Of a stretch of DNA of 64,000 nucleotides, positions 17,401 to 25,213 are shown piece after piece (position 1 is the first letter of the stretch; each line of letters opens with the position of its first letter). A program made the translations under genes and the position numbers. The notes beneath the pieces were generated by a model, which saw only the letters and a list, made by a program, of their open reading frames with translations, was not told the origin of the DNA and made no database searches. Source of the DNA: Brevibacillus sp. DP1.3A (GTDB lineage Bacteria; Bacillota; Bacilli; Brevibacillales; Brevibacillaceae); the NCBI RefSeq assembly GCF_013284245.2, contig NZ_CP085876.1:6432501-6496500 (forward strand), in the 5' to 3' direction.

Positions 17401-18323
17401 TCCTTGTACATGTTAAAAATCCGGGCCATCTCCATATATTGCGCTTCGGTTCCATTCTCGGTAATGTCACCAGTGGTCATGAGTCCGTCACTGTCCGGAT
17501 TCAGCGCAACCATATCCTTGAGGGCATCTTCGAGGTTTTTATTATGAACGTGATCCTTGCTGGTTTGCACATGCATGTCAGTGATGACTTCGAAACTGAC
17601 CAATGGCTTCTCTTTCACCATCCCTGGGATCGTAAACTCTGCGCTCGCTGTCGTTTCACCCGCAGTTGAATCCGAGTAAGCGAGGAGCTTCGTCGCGCCC
17701 TTTGGAATGACCGTGTTAGCTGGGATTGTATAGGTCGCATACGTTTCACCTGGCGTAGTTGGAGGCTGCACTTGTGCGATGATCGGCTCTCCTAGCAGCT
17801 TTCCCACATCATTTCCCCAGTACAGATTGTAATGAGTCACATTCGCAGGATCAGCAGGGATTTTGATTTTCACATCGCCTGCGATCTGGTCTGCATCGTC
17901 ATCCGTATCGACAAAAGTAATGCCCGATGGAGGATTCAAGGTAATGATCGAAAAAGGAGCACGCTGAAAAATGTTGTAGCCGTCATTTTGCATGTACAGC
18001 GCCTCATACTCACCTGCTGGCAATGACTTCGTAAAGTTCATCGTACCGTTTGGCTGACCGGCTGCACTCGTGTATAGCCAAGTGAGAGAAGGGTTACTGC
18101 CCTGTGGAATGGCACCTGCTTTATACAGTCCGATCCAATCCTTCAGGGAAGCTCCTGTATACGACAAGGACATCGGTTGACCATACAAATAGGTTTGCTT
18201 GTCCATCGTGACGGTTTGCTCTCCTGCTGCCTGAACGCCTTGGATCATAAAAGGTTGAGTCATTCCCATGAAGGCAACCGTAACACCCAGTACCATTGAC
18301 ATCGTTTTGTTTATCACTTTCAT
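14427..18323 (-). CDS. Large secreted metallophosphoesterase with duplicated flanking domains and two C-terminal Big-2-like domains
   Basis: About 1298 residues. The frame opens at 18341, but the GAGGTG ribosome site lies inside that extension, so ATG at 18323 (MKVINKTMSMVLG) is preferred; it gives a clear signal peptide ending near VQAAGEQ. Residues about 240-500 are a calcineurin-like phosphoesterase: ITDMH, TTGDIT, GNHD, FHHQ and GHTH. An N-terminal pair of beta domains is repeated after the catalytic domain (see findings). Then comes a helical, charged region (about 750-960), a beta region, and two Big-2-like domains with repeated DENGLI/SEDGLV. No LPXTG or SLH motif is visible. It is probably a cell-surface phosphodiesterase or phosphatase, perhaps used for phosphate scavenging or sheath remodelling; substrate unknown. 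Confidence 0.85.
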   Translation of the reverse strand: MKVINKTMSMVLGVTVAFMGMTQPFMIQGVQAAGEQTVTMDKQTYLYGQPMSLSYTGASLKDWIGLYKAGAIPQGSNPSLTWLYTSAAGQPNGTMNFTKSLPAGEYEALYMQNDGYNIFQRAPFSIITLNPPSGITFVDTDDDADQIAGDVKIKIPADPANVTHYNLYWGNDVGKLLGEPIIAQVQPPTTPGETYATYTIPANTVIPKGATKLLAYSDSTAGETTASAEFTIPGMVKEKPLVSFEVITDMHVQTSKDHVHNKNLEDALKDMVALNPDSDGLMTTGDITENGTEAQYMEMARIFNMYKDQLPETYFVQGNHDVRWGDWTQFSELFHKYTNMKSSYYNVWINGYQFIFLGTEKGLKDYSYLSETQLKWLDEKLAESGGKPTFIFHHQPLKNTVAGANDGYLKSNYWYGVRQDTEMKTILAKHPGAFLFSGHTHWELGAKDTMYNAKYATMFNAGATSYLWTDANTGKDGSQGFFVEVYGDKVLVKGRDFKNDTWIANAQYEIDLSEKIPVVDPSSDPDLTLSNPTVQMVKEKYLSSDAIEVAYTSSVREDWIGIFPTGTKLGKNVKAIAQQKTSGVKQPNGTVSFKDLKLAPGKYDAIYVGEAEYRSDNDNIELGRVTFTIVDETLAQAPQAVSFTDADTNKGVIGGNVTITPAANEANIDEYVLYWGNDEGKLSGQSAIASVAKTGDKVIYAIPNGTAIPDGATKILAFSKQKDTESEDFAQAALKDAFTEVPPVTPPVDPPVLTPDEQLRQANRAAAEVIKNATDEDVVEKQAENAIKQLSKLIKDDKLSDSTHLALVSDATDTVLAAMVSKWKEDIVDEDQVLEQTYSLLKDAFLPVVDEIEKNDQEQWEQAVKVMAHVAETTIAKLDKDDLSEKWVKKLKEPIAELLTQVSTIEADDSENTEKVVAQIERFAQAVEAIETALDKQAPLFALEKTIEIRMGGTRHEVRAAKKSKEEEKSSMTLSGDIVDALAQKQINVALVNKEDAGVWLSSELLKEHDGADIHVELSKPDDIKKPSKSGNASDMYEVRLEADNQELKSFDSRTVRMILPYEHKEKYLTAQYYDESKRVWNVLKTSKGKTVDVIKTGDRASFEIEEPGIYMVANTGLQRVNVTPSRASLLPGESLQLEVTGWFSNRTEQDLTDGESGTVYESDNSSVTVDENGLIEISEDARPGKKVTIKVSNGEKSTKVTFTIAEVKSINLSAKKSTVKPGSTVQMSVSATMTDRSRRDMTKESTGTTYSVVEAEYAEISEDGLVTVHEDTPDKATVTIVAENDGHTSEYTLKVRK

Positions 18324-18375
18324 AATAAACGCGCACCTCATTTCGATCAGATTGATAGAGTCCGACTGATGATTT

Positions 18376-18717
18376 TTACACGACCTTGCTGCTGACTTTC
18401 AGACCAATGACACCAATCACAATGAGTGACATCCAAAGCATTTGCTGAAGATTGATCATTTCTTTGAATAAGAAAATACCGACGAATGTAATTAAAACAA
18501 TCCCGACACCAGACCAGATCGCATAAGCGACTCCGACCTGTATATAGCTGAGTGCGAAATTAAGCAGAGTAAAGCTCGCACCGTACAACAGAAACATCAG
18601 AATGGATGGCCACAGCTTGGTAAAGCCCGCAGATAGTTTCATCGAAGTCGTACCTGCTAGCTCCAACAGAATAGCGAATGTGAGGAGAATCCATCCCCAC
18701 CCGATCCCCTCATTCAT
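18376..18717 (-). CDS. SMR family small multidrug/cation exporter
   Basis: 113 residues, four membrane helices, the size of EmrE-type transporters. The essential membrane glutamate is present in helix 1 (ILLELAGTTSMKLSAGF), followed by the family signatures YAIWSGVGIV and a KEMINLQQ loop. The start overlaps the end of the HAD gene by 8 bp, so it is translationally coupled. SMR proteins usually act as dimers or heteromeric pairs; no second SMR gene is adjacent. The substrate could be a quaternary amine or guanidine-like compound. Confidence 0.9.
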   Translation of the reverse strand: MNEGIGWGWILLTFAILLELAGTTSMKLSAGFTKLWPSILMFLLYGASFTLLNFALSYIQVGVAYAIWSGVGIVLITFVGIFLFKEMINLQQMLWMSLIVIGVIGLKVSSKVV

Positions 18718-19492
18718 GCCGTGATGCCTCCACCTTCAGTTGCGTATAGGAGGAAATCACCGCTTCTGCTTCCTCCAGGATTTGTATCCGATCAGAAAAG
18801 TCTTCCTTGCTCACAATGCCAATGGTCACCGAGACACCTGCACTTTTCCCCATGCGTATGTCGCCGCTCGTATCGCCGATGACAGCGACTTCTCTCGGCT
18901 TCAAGCCCAATTGGGTACAAGCTTTTACCACCATGTCCGGATAAGGCTTGCCACGCTCTACCTGATCATTCCCGATAATGACTGGAAAATAAGAGCGAAT
19001 GCCCATCCATTCCATATGCTTGATCGCTTCCTCTGTTTCGTCTGCGGTTACAATCCCCATAAACATTCCGTGGTCGCGACATTGTTCGAGGAACGGGATC
19101 AGCCCCGGAATGGGATAGGCAGGACGAGTCTGCTCCATATCCTGATAAGCTCGCTCTTTGCACTCTCTCGCCAGTCGCATTGATTCTCCCCACGATAGTC
19201 CCTGACGATATCCCTGCCATGCCAGGATCGCAAGCAAATCGCTAGTCGAGCCCATCGCTAACGGACCATTGATGCTGTAGTCGCATACCTGCCCGTCTTC
19301 GTCGTGAACAGTCCCCCACAGCTCTGCGAGAGGAGCGATCTCAGCCGGCTGCGGAAGCTGGCTGGCAAAATGACGATGTACGGATTCGCTCCAGTACCCC
19401 CAGAGCCGCACAAACTCCAGCAAAGTACCATCCTTATCGAACAAAATCGCTTTGACCGTATATCTCTTGTTGTTAACAAGTAAGTCGGGCAT
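18710..19492 (-). CDS. HAD superfamily hydrolase (phosphatase)
   Basis: About 260 residues. HAD motif I is ILFDKDGTLLEF, motif II Thr is in MGIVTADETEEA, motif III Lys is in QVERGKPYPD, and motif IV is EVAVIGDTSGDIRMGKSAG. An inserted cap follows motif I. The frame is open to 19591, overlapping the permease gene, but AGGTGG just before ATG 19492 marks the likely start (MPDLLVNNKR). Motif I does not match phosphonoacetaldehyde hydrolase, so despite its place after an aminoethylphosphonate-type transporter it is best called a phosphoglycolate-phosphatase-like HAD enzyme that dephosphorylates a small metabolite. Confidence 0.88.
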   Translation of the reverse strand: MPDLLVNNKRYTVKAILFDKDGTLLEFVRLWGYWSESVHRHFASQLPQPAEIAPLAELWGTVHDEDGQVCDYSINGPLAMGSTSDLLAILAWQGYRQGLSWGESMRLARECKERAYQDMEQTRPAYPIPGLIPFLEQCRDHGMFMGIVTADETEEAIKHMEWMGIRSYFPVIIGNDQVERGKPYPDMVVKACTQLGLKPREVAVIGDTSGDIRMGKSAGVSVTIGIVSKEDFSDRIQILEEAEAVISSYTQLKVEASRHE

Positions 19493-19530
19493 CTTTTCCA
19501 CCTGCATTCCATTTTGAATCGGACTTGGCT

Positions 19531-21231
19531 TTACTCTTTCGTCCTGACGAGAAGCGCATCCGTTCTTTTCTGAATCTTGACTGAAGTCCACATGATCGCG
19601 GTACGTACCAACAGATTCGCCACGATGATTAACGTGGACATCGCAGCAGCTTGCGCGATATCGCCTGAGTCCTCCTTATTCACAATCGCAACCGCAGCCG
19701 GTTTCAGGTCTGGTGCATACAAAAAGATAATGGCCGAGACCGTCACCATGCTGTTGATGAAATAGTAGAGGAACACTTCCAAAATCGTCGGCAATGACAG
19801 CGGAACCGTAACCCGCAGCAATGTCCGATACCAAGGCACATTCATCGATTCTGATGCAGCCTCGAACTCGCTATCTAGCTTCTTCAGACCAGACGTCATC
19901 GTCAGGAAAGAAACCGAGTAGAAGTGAACGATGTTACACAAAATGACGATCCAAATCGTGCCGTAAATGCCGTGCAATGGTTGATTCGGATTGTTGAAAA
20001 AGAATACGTAGATCAAACCGAGCACGAGTCCTGGCAATGCAAGCGGCAGCATGGACAGAAAATACGCTGACTGACGCAGCAGACGATGCCCCCGTGACTT
20101 CTCGATGAGATACGCGAACAAAAAAGTAGCGACTGTGCCAATCAAAGCCGTGGCAAACGCGATAAGCAAGCTCGTCACAAACGGTCCTTTGCCATCCAAA
20201 AAGTCTTCGTAGTGCGCAAAGGAAATGGACAGATTGTACGGCCACACTTTTACGAGAGAGCCGTAAATAGCAACCAGGATAATGCTAATAATCACAGCGG
20301 ACACGGCGGAGCAAAGCACGTAAAACAACCCATCCCGCAGTTTGTTGCGTTCAATTCGGTAAGGGATGGACTTCGCGCTCAACCAACCGCTCTGTTTACG
20401 CTGGGAGATGCGATCGATCACGAAAGAAATCACAGCTGGTATCAACAGCAGCACCCCAACGGCCGCACCCATTTGCATATTTTGTTGCCCGATAACCTGC
20501 TTGTACAAATCTGTCGCTAGCACGTTGTACTGCCCGCCGACCACTTTGGGAGCCCCGAAGTCGGTAAAGGTCAAGACGAAGCAGACAAAAATGGCACTGA
20601 TCAGCGCAAACCTCGTTCCCGGTACCGTGACCGTCCAAAATCTGCGCCACTTGGACGCCCCAAGCGTCTCTGCCGCTTCATACATCCGGTAATCTGCACT
20701 TGCGAGTGCCACCGACAGCATCAGAAACGCCTGCGGAAACGTATAGAGTACTTCCGCCATCACAATCCCGATGGGCCCGTAGAGCTCAATGCGGAATTCC
20801 GGCAACAGACCAAAAAATCCGGTAGAAATCAGCCCTTGATTGCCAAACAAGTAGGTGAGCGCCAAGCCGTGCAGCATAGAGGGTGCGAATAGCGGCAAGA
20901 GCGCAACAGACCGATAAAACCATTTGCCGCGGATCGCGCTTCTCTCCAGTGCGTAAGCAAATCCGAAGCCTAACGTAACGGCAATGATCGTCGTTACCGT
21001 CGACACCTTAATGGAATTCCACAATGACATCACGAGAGCCGGCGTAGAGAAGTAATTGGCAAAATGCATGAGCCCGATAAAATTCCCGTCCTGATCTGTA
21101 ACTGCCTTGATCACCAGCTCACCAAGCGGCAGCAGTATGGCGAACAACAGCGCGATGGTCATGCAAACGATGATCGCATTTTGGCTCCATTTGTTGGCAT
21201 CAGGGCGTATTCGTTTTAACCAGGTGTCCAT
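19531..21231 (-). CDS. ABC transporter permease, fused two-domain (putative 2-aminoethylphosphonate type)
   Basis: 566 residues containing two binding-protein-dependent permease domains in tandem, each with about six helices and an EAA-type loop (EAAETLGASKWRRFWTVTVPG and EAASESMNVPWYRTLLRVTVPL). The fusion replaces two separate permeases, as in Fbp/Sfu iron and PhnU-type phosphonate transporters. It follows its ATPase gene by 14 bp. Together with the binding protein it forms a complete importer. Confidence 0.88.
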   Translation of the reverse strand: MDTWLKRIRPDANKWSQNAIIVCMTIALLFAILLPLGELVIKAVTDQDGNFIGLMHFANYFSTPALVMSLWNSIKVSTVTTIIAVTLGFGFAYALERSAIRGKWFYRSVALLPLFAPSMLHGLALTYLFGNQGLISTGFFGLLPEFRIELYGPIGIVMAEVLYTFPQAFLMLSVALASADYRMYEAAETLGASKWRRFWTVTVPGTRFALISAIFVCFVLTFTDFGAPKVVGGQYNVLATDLYKQVIGQQNMQMGAAVGVLLLIPAVISFVIDRISQRKQSGWLSAKSIPYRIERNKLRDGLFYVLCSAVSAVIISIILVAIYGSLVKVWPYNLSISFAHYEDFLDGKGPFVTSLLIAFATALIGTVATFLFAYLIEKSRGHRLLRQSAYFLSMLPLALPGLVLGLIYVFFFNNPNQPLHGIYGTIWIVILCNIVHFYSVSFLTMTSGLKKLDSEFEAASESMNVPWYRTLLRVTVPLSLPTILEVFLYYFINSMVTVSAIIFLYAPDLKPAAVAIVNKEDSGDIAQAAAMSTLIIVANLLVRTAIMWTSVKIQKRTDALLVRTKE

Positions 21232-21245
21232 ATCGTGTACGCTCC

Positions 21246-22277
21246 TTAGCCAACAGCCAGGTCTGCCGTATCATCAAAACGAATGACATGCTCTGGCGGC
21301 AGGGTGAAGGCAATTTTTTGATCCGGCCAAACATGATGAGACACCATAGCATGTGCCGGGACATCAATCGTGACAAACTGTTGCAACAAAGTACCTTGTG
21401 GACCGATCAACTCTGCCACAATCCGATAATGCGTACCGCGATATTCCAACTCGCGCACGATTCCTTGTCTGCCTTTTTCATGACCGTCACGCAGCAACTG
21501 GACATGCTCCGGACGGATGGCGAGCATAGCCTGATCCGAGTGCTTATCCGACTGGATAAAGCTAATAGCTCCGATAAAATCAGCGACAAATGGCGTTTTG
21601 GGACGCTCGTACACTTCTTTTGGCGTACCGACCTGAATGATGCGCGACTGGTTCATGACCACGATGCGATCCGCCATCGTCAATGCTTCCTCCTGATCGT
21701 GCGTCACCATAATCGTCGTCATCCCGAATTGATGATGGAGCCGACGAATTTCGTTCCTGAGTTTGGCACGAACCTTGGCGTCCAGCGCAGATAATGGCTC
21801 GTCCAAGAGCAAGCAGTCCGGCGAAAACGCCAAGGCCCTCGCCAGTGCTACCCGTTGCTGCTGCCCTCCTGATAATTGAGTCGGGACTTTGTTGCGGTGT
21901 TCTCCCAGCTCAACCAGTTGAAGCATTTCCTCTACCCGATCAGCAATTTGTGCCTTGGAGAAGCGATTACGCAATCCGTAAGCAATGTTTTCACTGACCG
22001 TCAAATTCGGAAACAACGCGTACGATTGAAACATCATGCCAAAATTCCGTTTCCCTGCTGGCAGCGAGGTAATGTCTTTCCCGGCAATGACAACGCTCCC
22101 TTGATCCGCTTTTTCCAGTCCTGCGAGGATGCGCAACAACGTTGTTTTTCCGCAGCCACTCGGTCCGAGCAGACAGATGAATTCATTCTTGGCAATGTCC
22201 AGTTGAATGTCCTGAAGCGCTGTGTGCTTCCCGAATCGCTTGGCGAGATTGCGTAATGACAAATAGCCTTGCTCCAT
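21246..22277 (-). CDS. ABC transporter ATP-binding protein (putative 2-aminoethylphosphonate type)
   Basis: About 343 residues. Walker A GPSGCGKTT, signature LSGGQQQRVALARAL, Walker B CLLLDEPLSALD and switch His in MVTHDQEEA. The C-terminal part (from about 240) is a TOBE-like regulatory domain, as in PotA/FbpC-type importers. GTG 22280 is directly followed by ATG 22277, which has AGGGG at 8 bp and is preferred. Located between the binding protein and the fused permease on the same strand. Confidence 0.92.
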   Translation of the reverse strand: MEQGYLSLRNLAKRFGKHTALQDIQLDIAKNEFICLLGPSGCGKTTLLRILAGLEKADQGSVVIAGKDITSLPAGKRNFGMMFQSYALFPNLTVSENIAYGLRNRFSKAQIADRVEEMLQLVELGEHRNKVPTQLSGGQQQRVALARALAFSPDCLLLDEPLSALDAKVRAKLRNEIRRLHHQFGMTTIMVTHDQEEALTMADRIVVMNQSRIIQVGTPKEVYERPKTPFVADFIGAISFIQSDKHSDQAMLAIRPEHVQLLRDGHEKGRQGIVRELEYRGTHYRIVAELIGPQGTLLQQFVTIDVPAHAMVSHHVWPDQKIAFTLPPEHVIRFDDTADLAVG

Positions 22278-22297
22278 CACAAATGCCCCTTTATTTT

Positions 22298-23389
22298 TTA
22301 CTTTTTCGGTTCAGCCTTGGAGCCGTACTTCTGCTCCCACTCTTTCAAAATGCCTTCGCGGTCTCTTGCTGCTTGATACAAGTCCAGCTTGGTCAACTGC
22401 GATACAGGGTCTTGTTTGTAGCCTTCCGGAATTTGACTTCCTTCTTGCTTGATGCTCAAAATCGCGTAGTTCTTGTTGTATTCCTTCATCGGCTCATCGC
22501 TGATCGCCCAGTCGAGGAACAATTTTGCTTCTGGCTTGATGTCTTTTTTCTTTACGAGCGCGCTTGCTTCCATATCCCAGCCCGAGCCTTCTTTCGGGAA
22601 CACGACTTCGACTGGCGCTCCTTTTTTCTGTTCGTTAATGCCGCTGTATCCATAAGAGATACCGATTGGCGCTTCACCAGCGGACGCCATCTTTGCTGGC
22701 TTGGAGCCAGAGTGCGTGTAGACCATCATGTTTTCATGCAACTTGTCCATGTATGCCCAAGCCTTGTCCTTGCCGTACAACTGATGCAGGGCGTTGACGG
22801 TCAAGTAGCCTGTTCCAGAAGAAGCAGGGTGAGGCATCGCGATCAAGCCTTTGTATTCTGGTTTGACCAAATCTTCGTACGACTGTGGGATGGCCAGATT
22901 GCGTTTTTCCATCTCTGCTTTGTTGACAATAATGGCTGTCTCCCAAATATCCATGCCTACCCATTTCGGCGGGTTGGCCTTATCCTTGAATTCAGGCAGT
23001 ACACGATCTACTCCTTTGGGAGCATATGGCTCAAGCATTTGCCTATCATCCATCACCAAGAGACTCGTAGCAGCCAGTCCCCAGATCACATCAGCCTGCG
23101 GGTTGTCCTTCTCGGCAATCAGCTTGGCTGTCATGATGCCAGTGGAGTCACGAACGATGTTTACTTTGATATCCGGATACTGCTCTTTGAAAGAAGTCAG
23201 ATACGTCTTGATCTGTTCATCTTCAATTGCCGTGTACACATTGATTTCTCCAGATGCGTTAGACACAGCAGCCTCCGAACCGGTTTGCCCACTGCTCGAT
23301 GCTGTTCCCTCTGTCTTCGGTGCTCCACAGCCTGCCAACAAACTCGTAACGACCAACGTTGCTGCCATCACATTCCACTTGATTTTCAC
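22298..23389 (-). CDS. ABC transporter substrate-binding lipoprotein (putative 2-aminoethylphosphonate type)
   Basis: About 363 residues. The frame opens at 23476, but the GTG at 23389 follows AAAAGGAG and gives a lipoprotein signal with lipobox LLAGC. The mature part resembles the PhnS2/iron-type class (INVYTAIEDEQIKTYL, ADVIWGLAATSLL, GMDIWETAIIVNK, SSGTGYLTVNAL). These features fit the family named for 2-aminoethylphosphonate uptake, but the divergent GbsR-type regulator leaves open another small zwitterion. First gene of the importer operon. Confidence 0.87.
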   Translation of the reverse strand: MKIKWNVMAATLVVTSLLAGCGAPKTEGTASSSGQTGSEAAVSNASGEINVYTAIEDEQIKTYLTSFKEQYPDIKVNIVRDSTGIMTAKLIAEKDNPQADVIWGLAATSLLVMDDRQMLEPYAPKGVDRVLPEFKDKANPPKWVGMDIWETAIIVNKAEMEKRNLAIPQSYEDLVKPEYKGLIAMPHPASSGTGYLTVNALHQLYGKDKAWAYMDKLHENMMVYTHSGSKPAKMASAGEAPIGISYGYSGINEQKKGAPVEVVFPKEGSGWDMEASALVKKKDIKPEAKLFLDWAISDEPMKEYNKNYAILSIKQEGSQIPEGYKQDPVSQLTKLDLYQAARDREGILKEWEQKYGSKAEPKK

Positions 23390-23491
23390 GGTGATTCTCC
23401 TTTTCTGAAAGAAAGTATCGGATAAAAACCATCTTCGTTCAAAAATTATTGTACACTCGCATTGTGTTTCGCCCATGAAACCACTGTTAAT

Positions 23492-23518
23492 TGAGCATTA
23501 AGATTACGTAAATGCTCA
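23492..23518. promoter_or_regulatory. Inverted repeat, candidate GbsR-type operator
   Basis: TGAGCATT (23492-23499) and AATGCTCA (23511-23518) form perfect 8-bp arms with an 11-bp spacer. It lies in the 244-bp divergent region between the importer and the GbsR-family gene. An extended -10 (TGCTATAAT, ending at 23562) for the regulator lies about 40 bp further on. Confidence 0.5.
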
Positions 23519-23633
23519 TAACAATAGCTTTATCACTGTGTAGAAAAATTTTTTGCTATAATGGAAGTATCATACAAAAAGCATTGAACGAAATAATTGA
23601 TGACGGTGGCACGAGAGGGAAGTGAATATTCGC

Positions 23634-24179
23634 ATGTCTTTGAACGAGGAAAATGTACGAGAAGAAAAACGCCTCCATATTCGTAAACAAATGATCGAAG
23701 CCATAGCGGAAACGATGGACTTGTATGGCGCTACTCATTCCTCTGGTCAGCTTTACGGTGTCATGTTCTTCGAGAATCGTCCGATGACGCTCGACGAGAT
23801 GAAAACACAGATGAACATGAGCAAAAGCAACATGAGCTATGCAGTGAGATCCTTAATGGAATCTCGCATGGTCAAAAAACTCGAGGAAAAGCAGGAACGA
23901 AAAGAGTTGTATGCGGCGGAGACCAACTTCTACACAGCGTTTCAAAACTTCTTCACATTCAAGCTGCAGCGTGAAGTCGATGTAATGACCGGTGCCATCG
24001 ACCAGGCACTGCCTGAATTAACCGAGCTGATCCTTTTGGAAAGTACCTCTGATGAGGAACGAAAGCTCGCCCTCCAAGATTTGCACAAGCTCAGACATGC
24101 AAAAAAGTATTACGAATGGTTGCAAAATTTTGTGTATACCTTGGAACAAGGTGATTTTTTCGAAGAAGAGCCCGAATAG
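23634..24179 (+). CDS. GbsR/MarR family transcriptional regulator
   Basis: About 181 residues with the GbsR/OpuCR layout: helix-turn-helix (MTLDEMKTQMNMSKSNMSYAVRSLMESRMVKKL), wing, and a C-terminal dimerisation helix pair ending in an acidic tail (FFEEEPE). GbsR proteins repress choline and glycine betaine genes and sense choline. GTG 23622 is in frame, but the GGGAAG ribosome site overlaps it, so ATG 23634 is preferred. It is divergent from the importer and is its likely regulator. Confidence 0.88.
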   Translation: MSLNEENVREEKRLHIRKQMIEAIAETMDLYGATHSSGQLYGVMFFENRPMTLDEMKTQMNMSKSNMSYAVRSLMESRMVKKLEEKQERKELYAAETNFYTAFQNFFTFKLQREVDVMTGAIDQALPELTELILLESTSDEERKLALQDLHKLRHAKKYYEWLQNFVYTLEQGDFFEEEPE

Positions 24180-24181
24180 AA

Positions 24182-24235
24182 AAAAGCCATCTTTCTCTCC
24201 AAAGCTAGAGGAAAAGATGGCTTTTCTTTTTACTT
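24182..24235. terminator. Bidirectional intrinsic terminator
   Basis: AAAAGCCATCTTT and AAGATGGCTTTT pair around a loop of about 20 nt, with CTTTTCTTTTT following on the plus strand and A-rich sequence on the other side. It separates the convergent regulator and siderophore genes. Confidence 0.85.
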
Positions 24236-25213
24236 TTTCTTCTCTTGACGCACCAAATACAAGAAGTATGGAACACCGATGACCGCCGTCACAATACCCG
24301 CGGGAATCTCGATCGGAGGATTCAGTCCCCTCCCCAATGCATCTGCAATGACGAGAATCAACGCGCCCAAAACCGCCGCACCTGGCAATAGATAACGATG
24401 CTGATGACCGAACAGCTTTCTCGCCATATGTGGTGCAATCAATCCCACAAATCCGATCGAGCCAATCGCCGCTACACTTGCGCCTGCCAATGCAAGCGCG
24501 AGCAGCAAGAGCATATAGCGTGTTCGCACGACATTCAGTCCGAGCCCCGTAGAGCTCCCTTCATCCAGACTGATAATGTCCAGCTTTCGGTGCAGGGCAA
24601 AGCTAATGGGAATGAATACGAGCAGCCACGGCAGCAAAGCGTAAATTTCATCCCAGCCTTTCCCCCACAAGCTCCCAGCCAGCCAGACAAGAGAATCATT
24701 GGCTTGCATCGGATACTTCACCATAATGAATTCCGTCAACGCTTGGCAGATCGCCCCTACTCCCATGCCGACCAAGGCAAATGTAGTTGGCTGTGCACCG
24801 CTTTTCCGAGCGAAATAGATGAGGGCAATCGCTACCGCCAGTGCTCCCAAAAACGCGACAATCGGGAGAAGAAGCGGTGAAGCGGTCGGAAACAGAATGA
24901 TGACAACAACCGCGAACAAGCCCGCGCCTTTGGTTACCCCTACGACATCCGGAGATGCCAGCGGATTACGGATCATTCCTTGCAAAATCACACCAGCGAT
25001 CGCGAAGCCCGCTCCAGCAAGAATCGCGAGCAACGCCCGCGGCAATCGATAGTTTTCAATCATAAACGTAAGCGACGAAGATTCTCCCATAATCACTCGA
25101 ATGATTTGATCAGGGCCGATAAAGATCGGGCCGATCCCCATGCTAAGCAATGCTGCCGCTAAGACTAAGGCGCCGAGGCCAACCAGGAGCAGGGTGTTTT
25201 TTCGCGAAGTCAT
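24230..25213 (-). CDS. Iron-siderophore ABC transporter permease (FecCD family), second subunit
   Basis: 327 residues with the ten-helix FecCD/BtuC fold. Signatures include GFAIAGVILQGMIRNPLASPDVVGVTKGAG and GFVGLIAPHMARKLFGHQHRYLLPG, the coupling helix region. Start overlaps the previous gene's stop by 4 bp (ATGA). Forms a heterodimer with the neighbouring permease. Confidence 0.93.
   Translation of the reverse strand: MTSRKNTLLLVGLGALVLAAALLSMGIGPIFIGPDQIIRVIMGESSSLTFMIENYRLPRALLAILAGAGFAIAGVILQGMIRNPLASPDVVGVTKGAGLFAVVVIILFPTASPLLLPIVAFLGALAVAIALIYFARKSGAQPTTFALVGMGVGAICQALTEFIMVKYPMQANDSLVWLAGSLWGKGWDEIYALLPWLLVFIPISFALHRKLDIISLDEGSSTGLGLNVVRTRYMLLLLALALAGASVAAIGSIGFVGLIAPHMARKLFGHQHRYLLPGAAVLGALILVIADALGRGLNPPIEIPAGIVTAVIGVPYFLYLVRQEKKK

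Noticed and set aside
18710..19492. Phosphonoacetaldehyde hydrolase (PhnX) for the HAD protein
   Set aside because: Motif I is DKDGT, whereas PhnX has a different, characteristic motif and a Lys in the cap for the Schiff base; only context suggested it.
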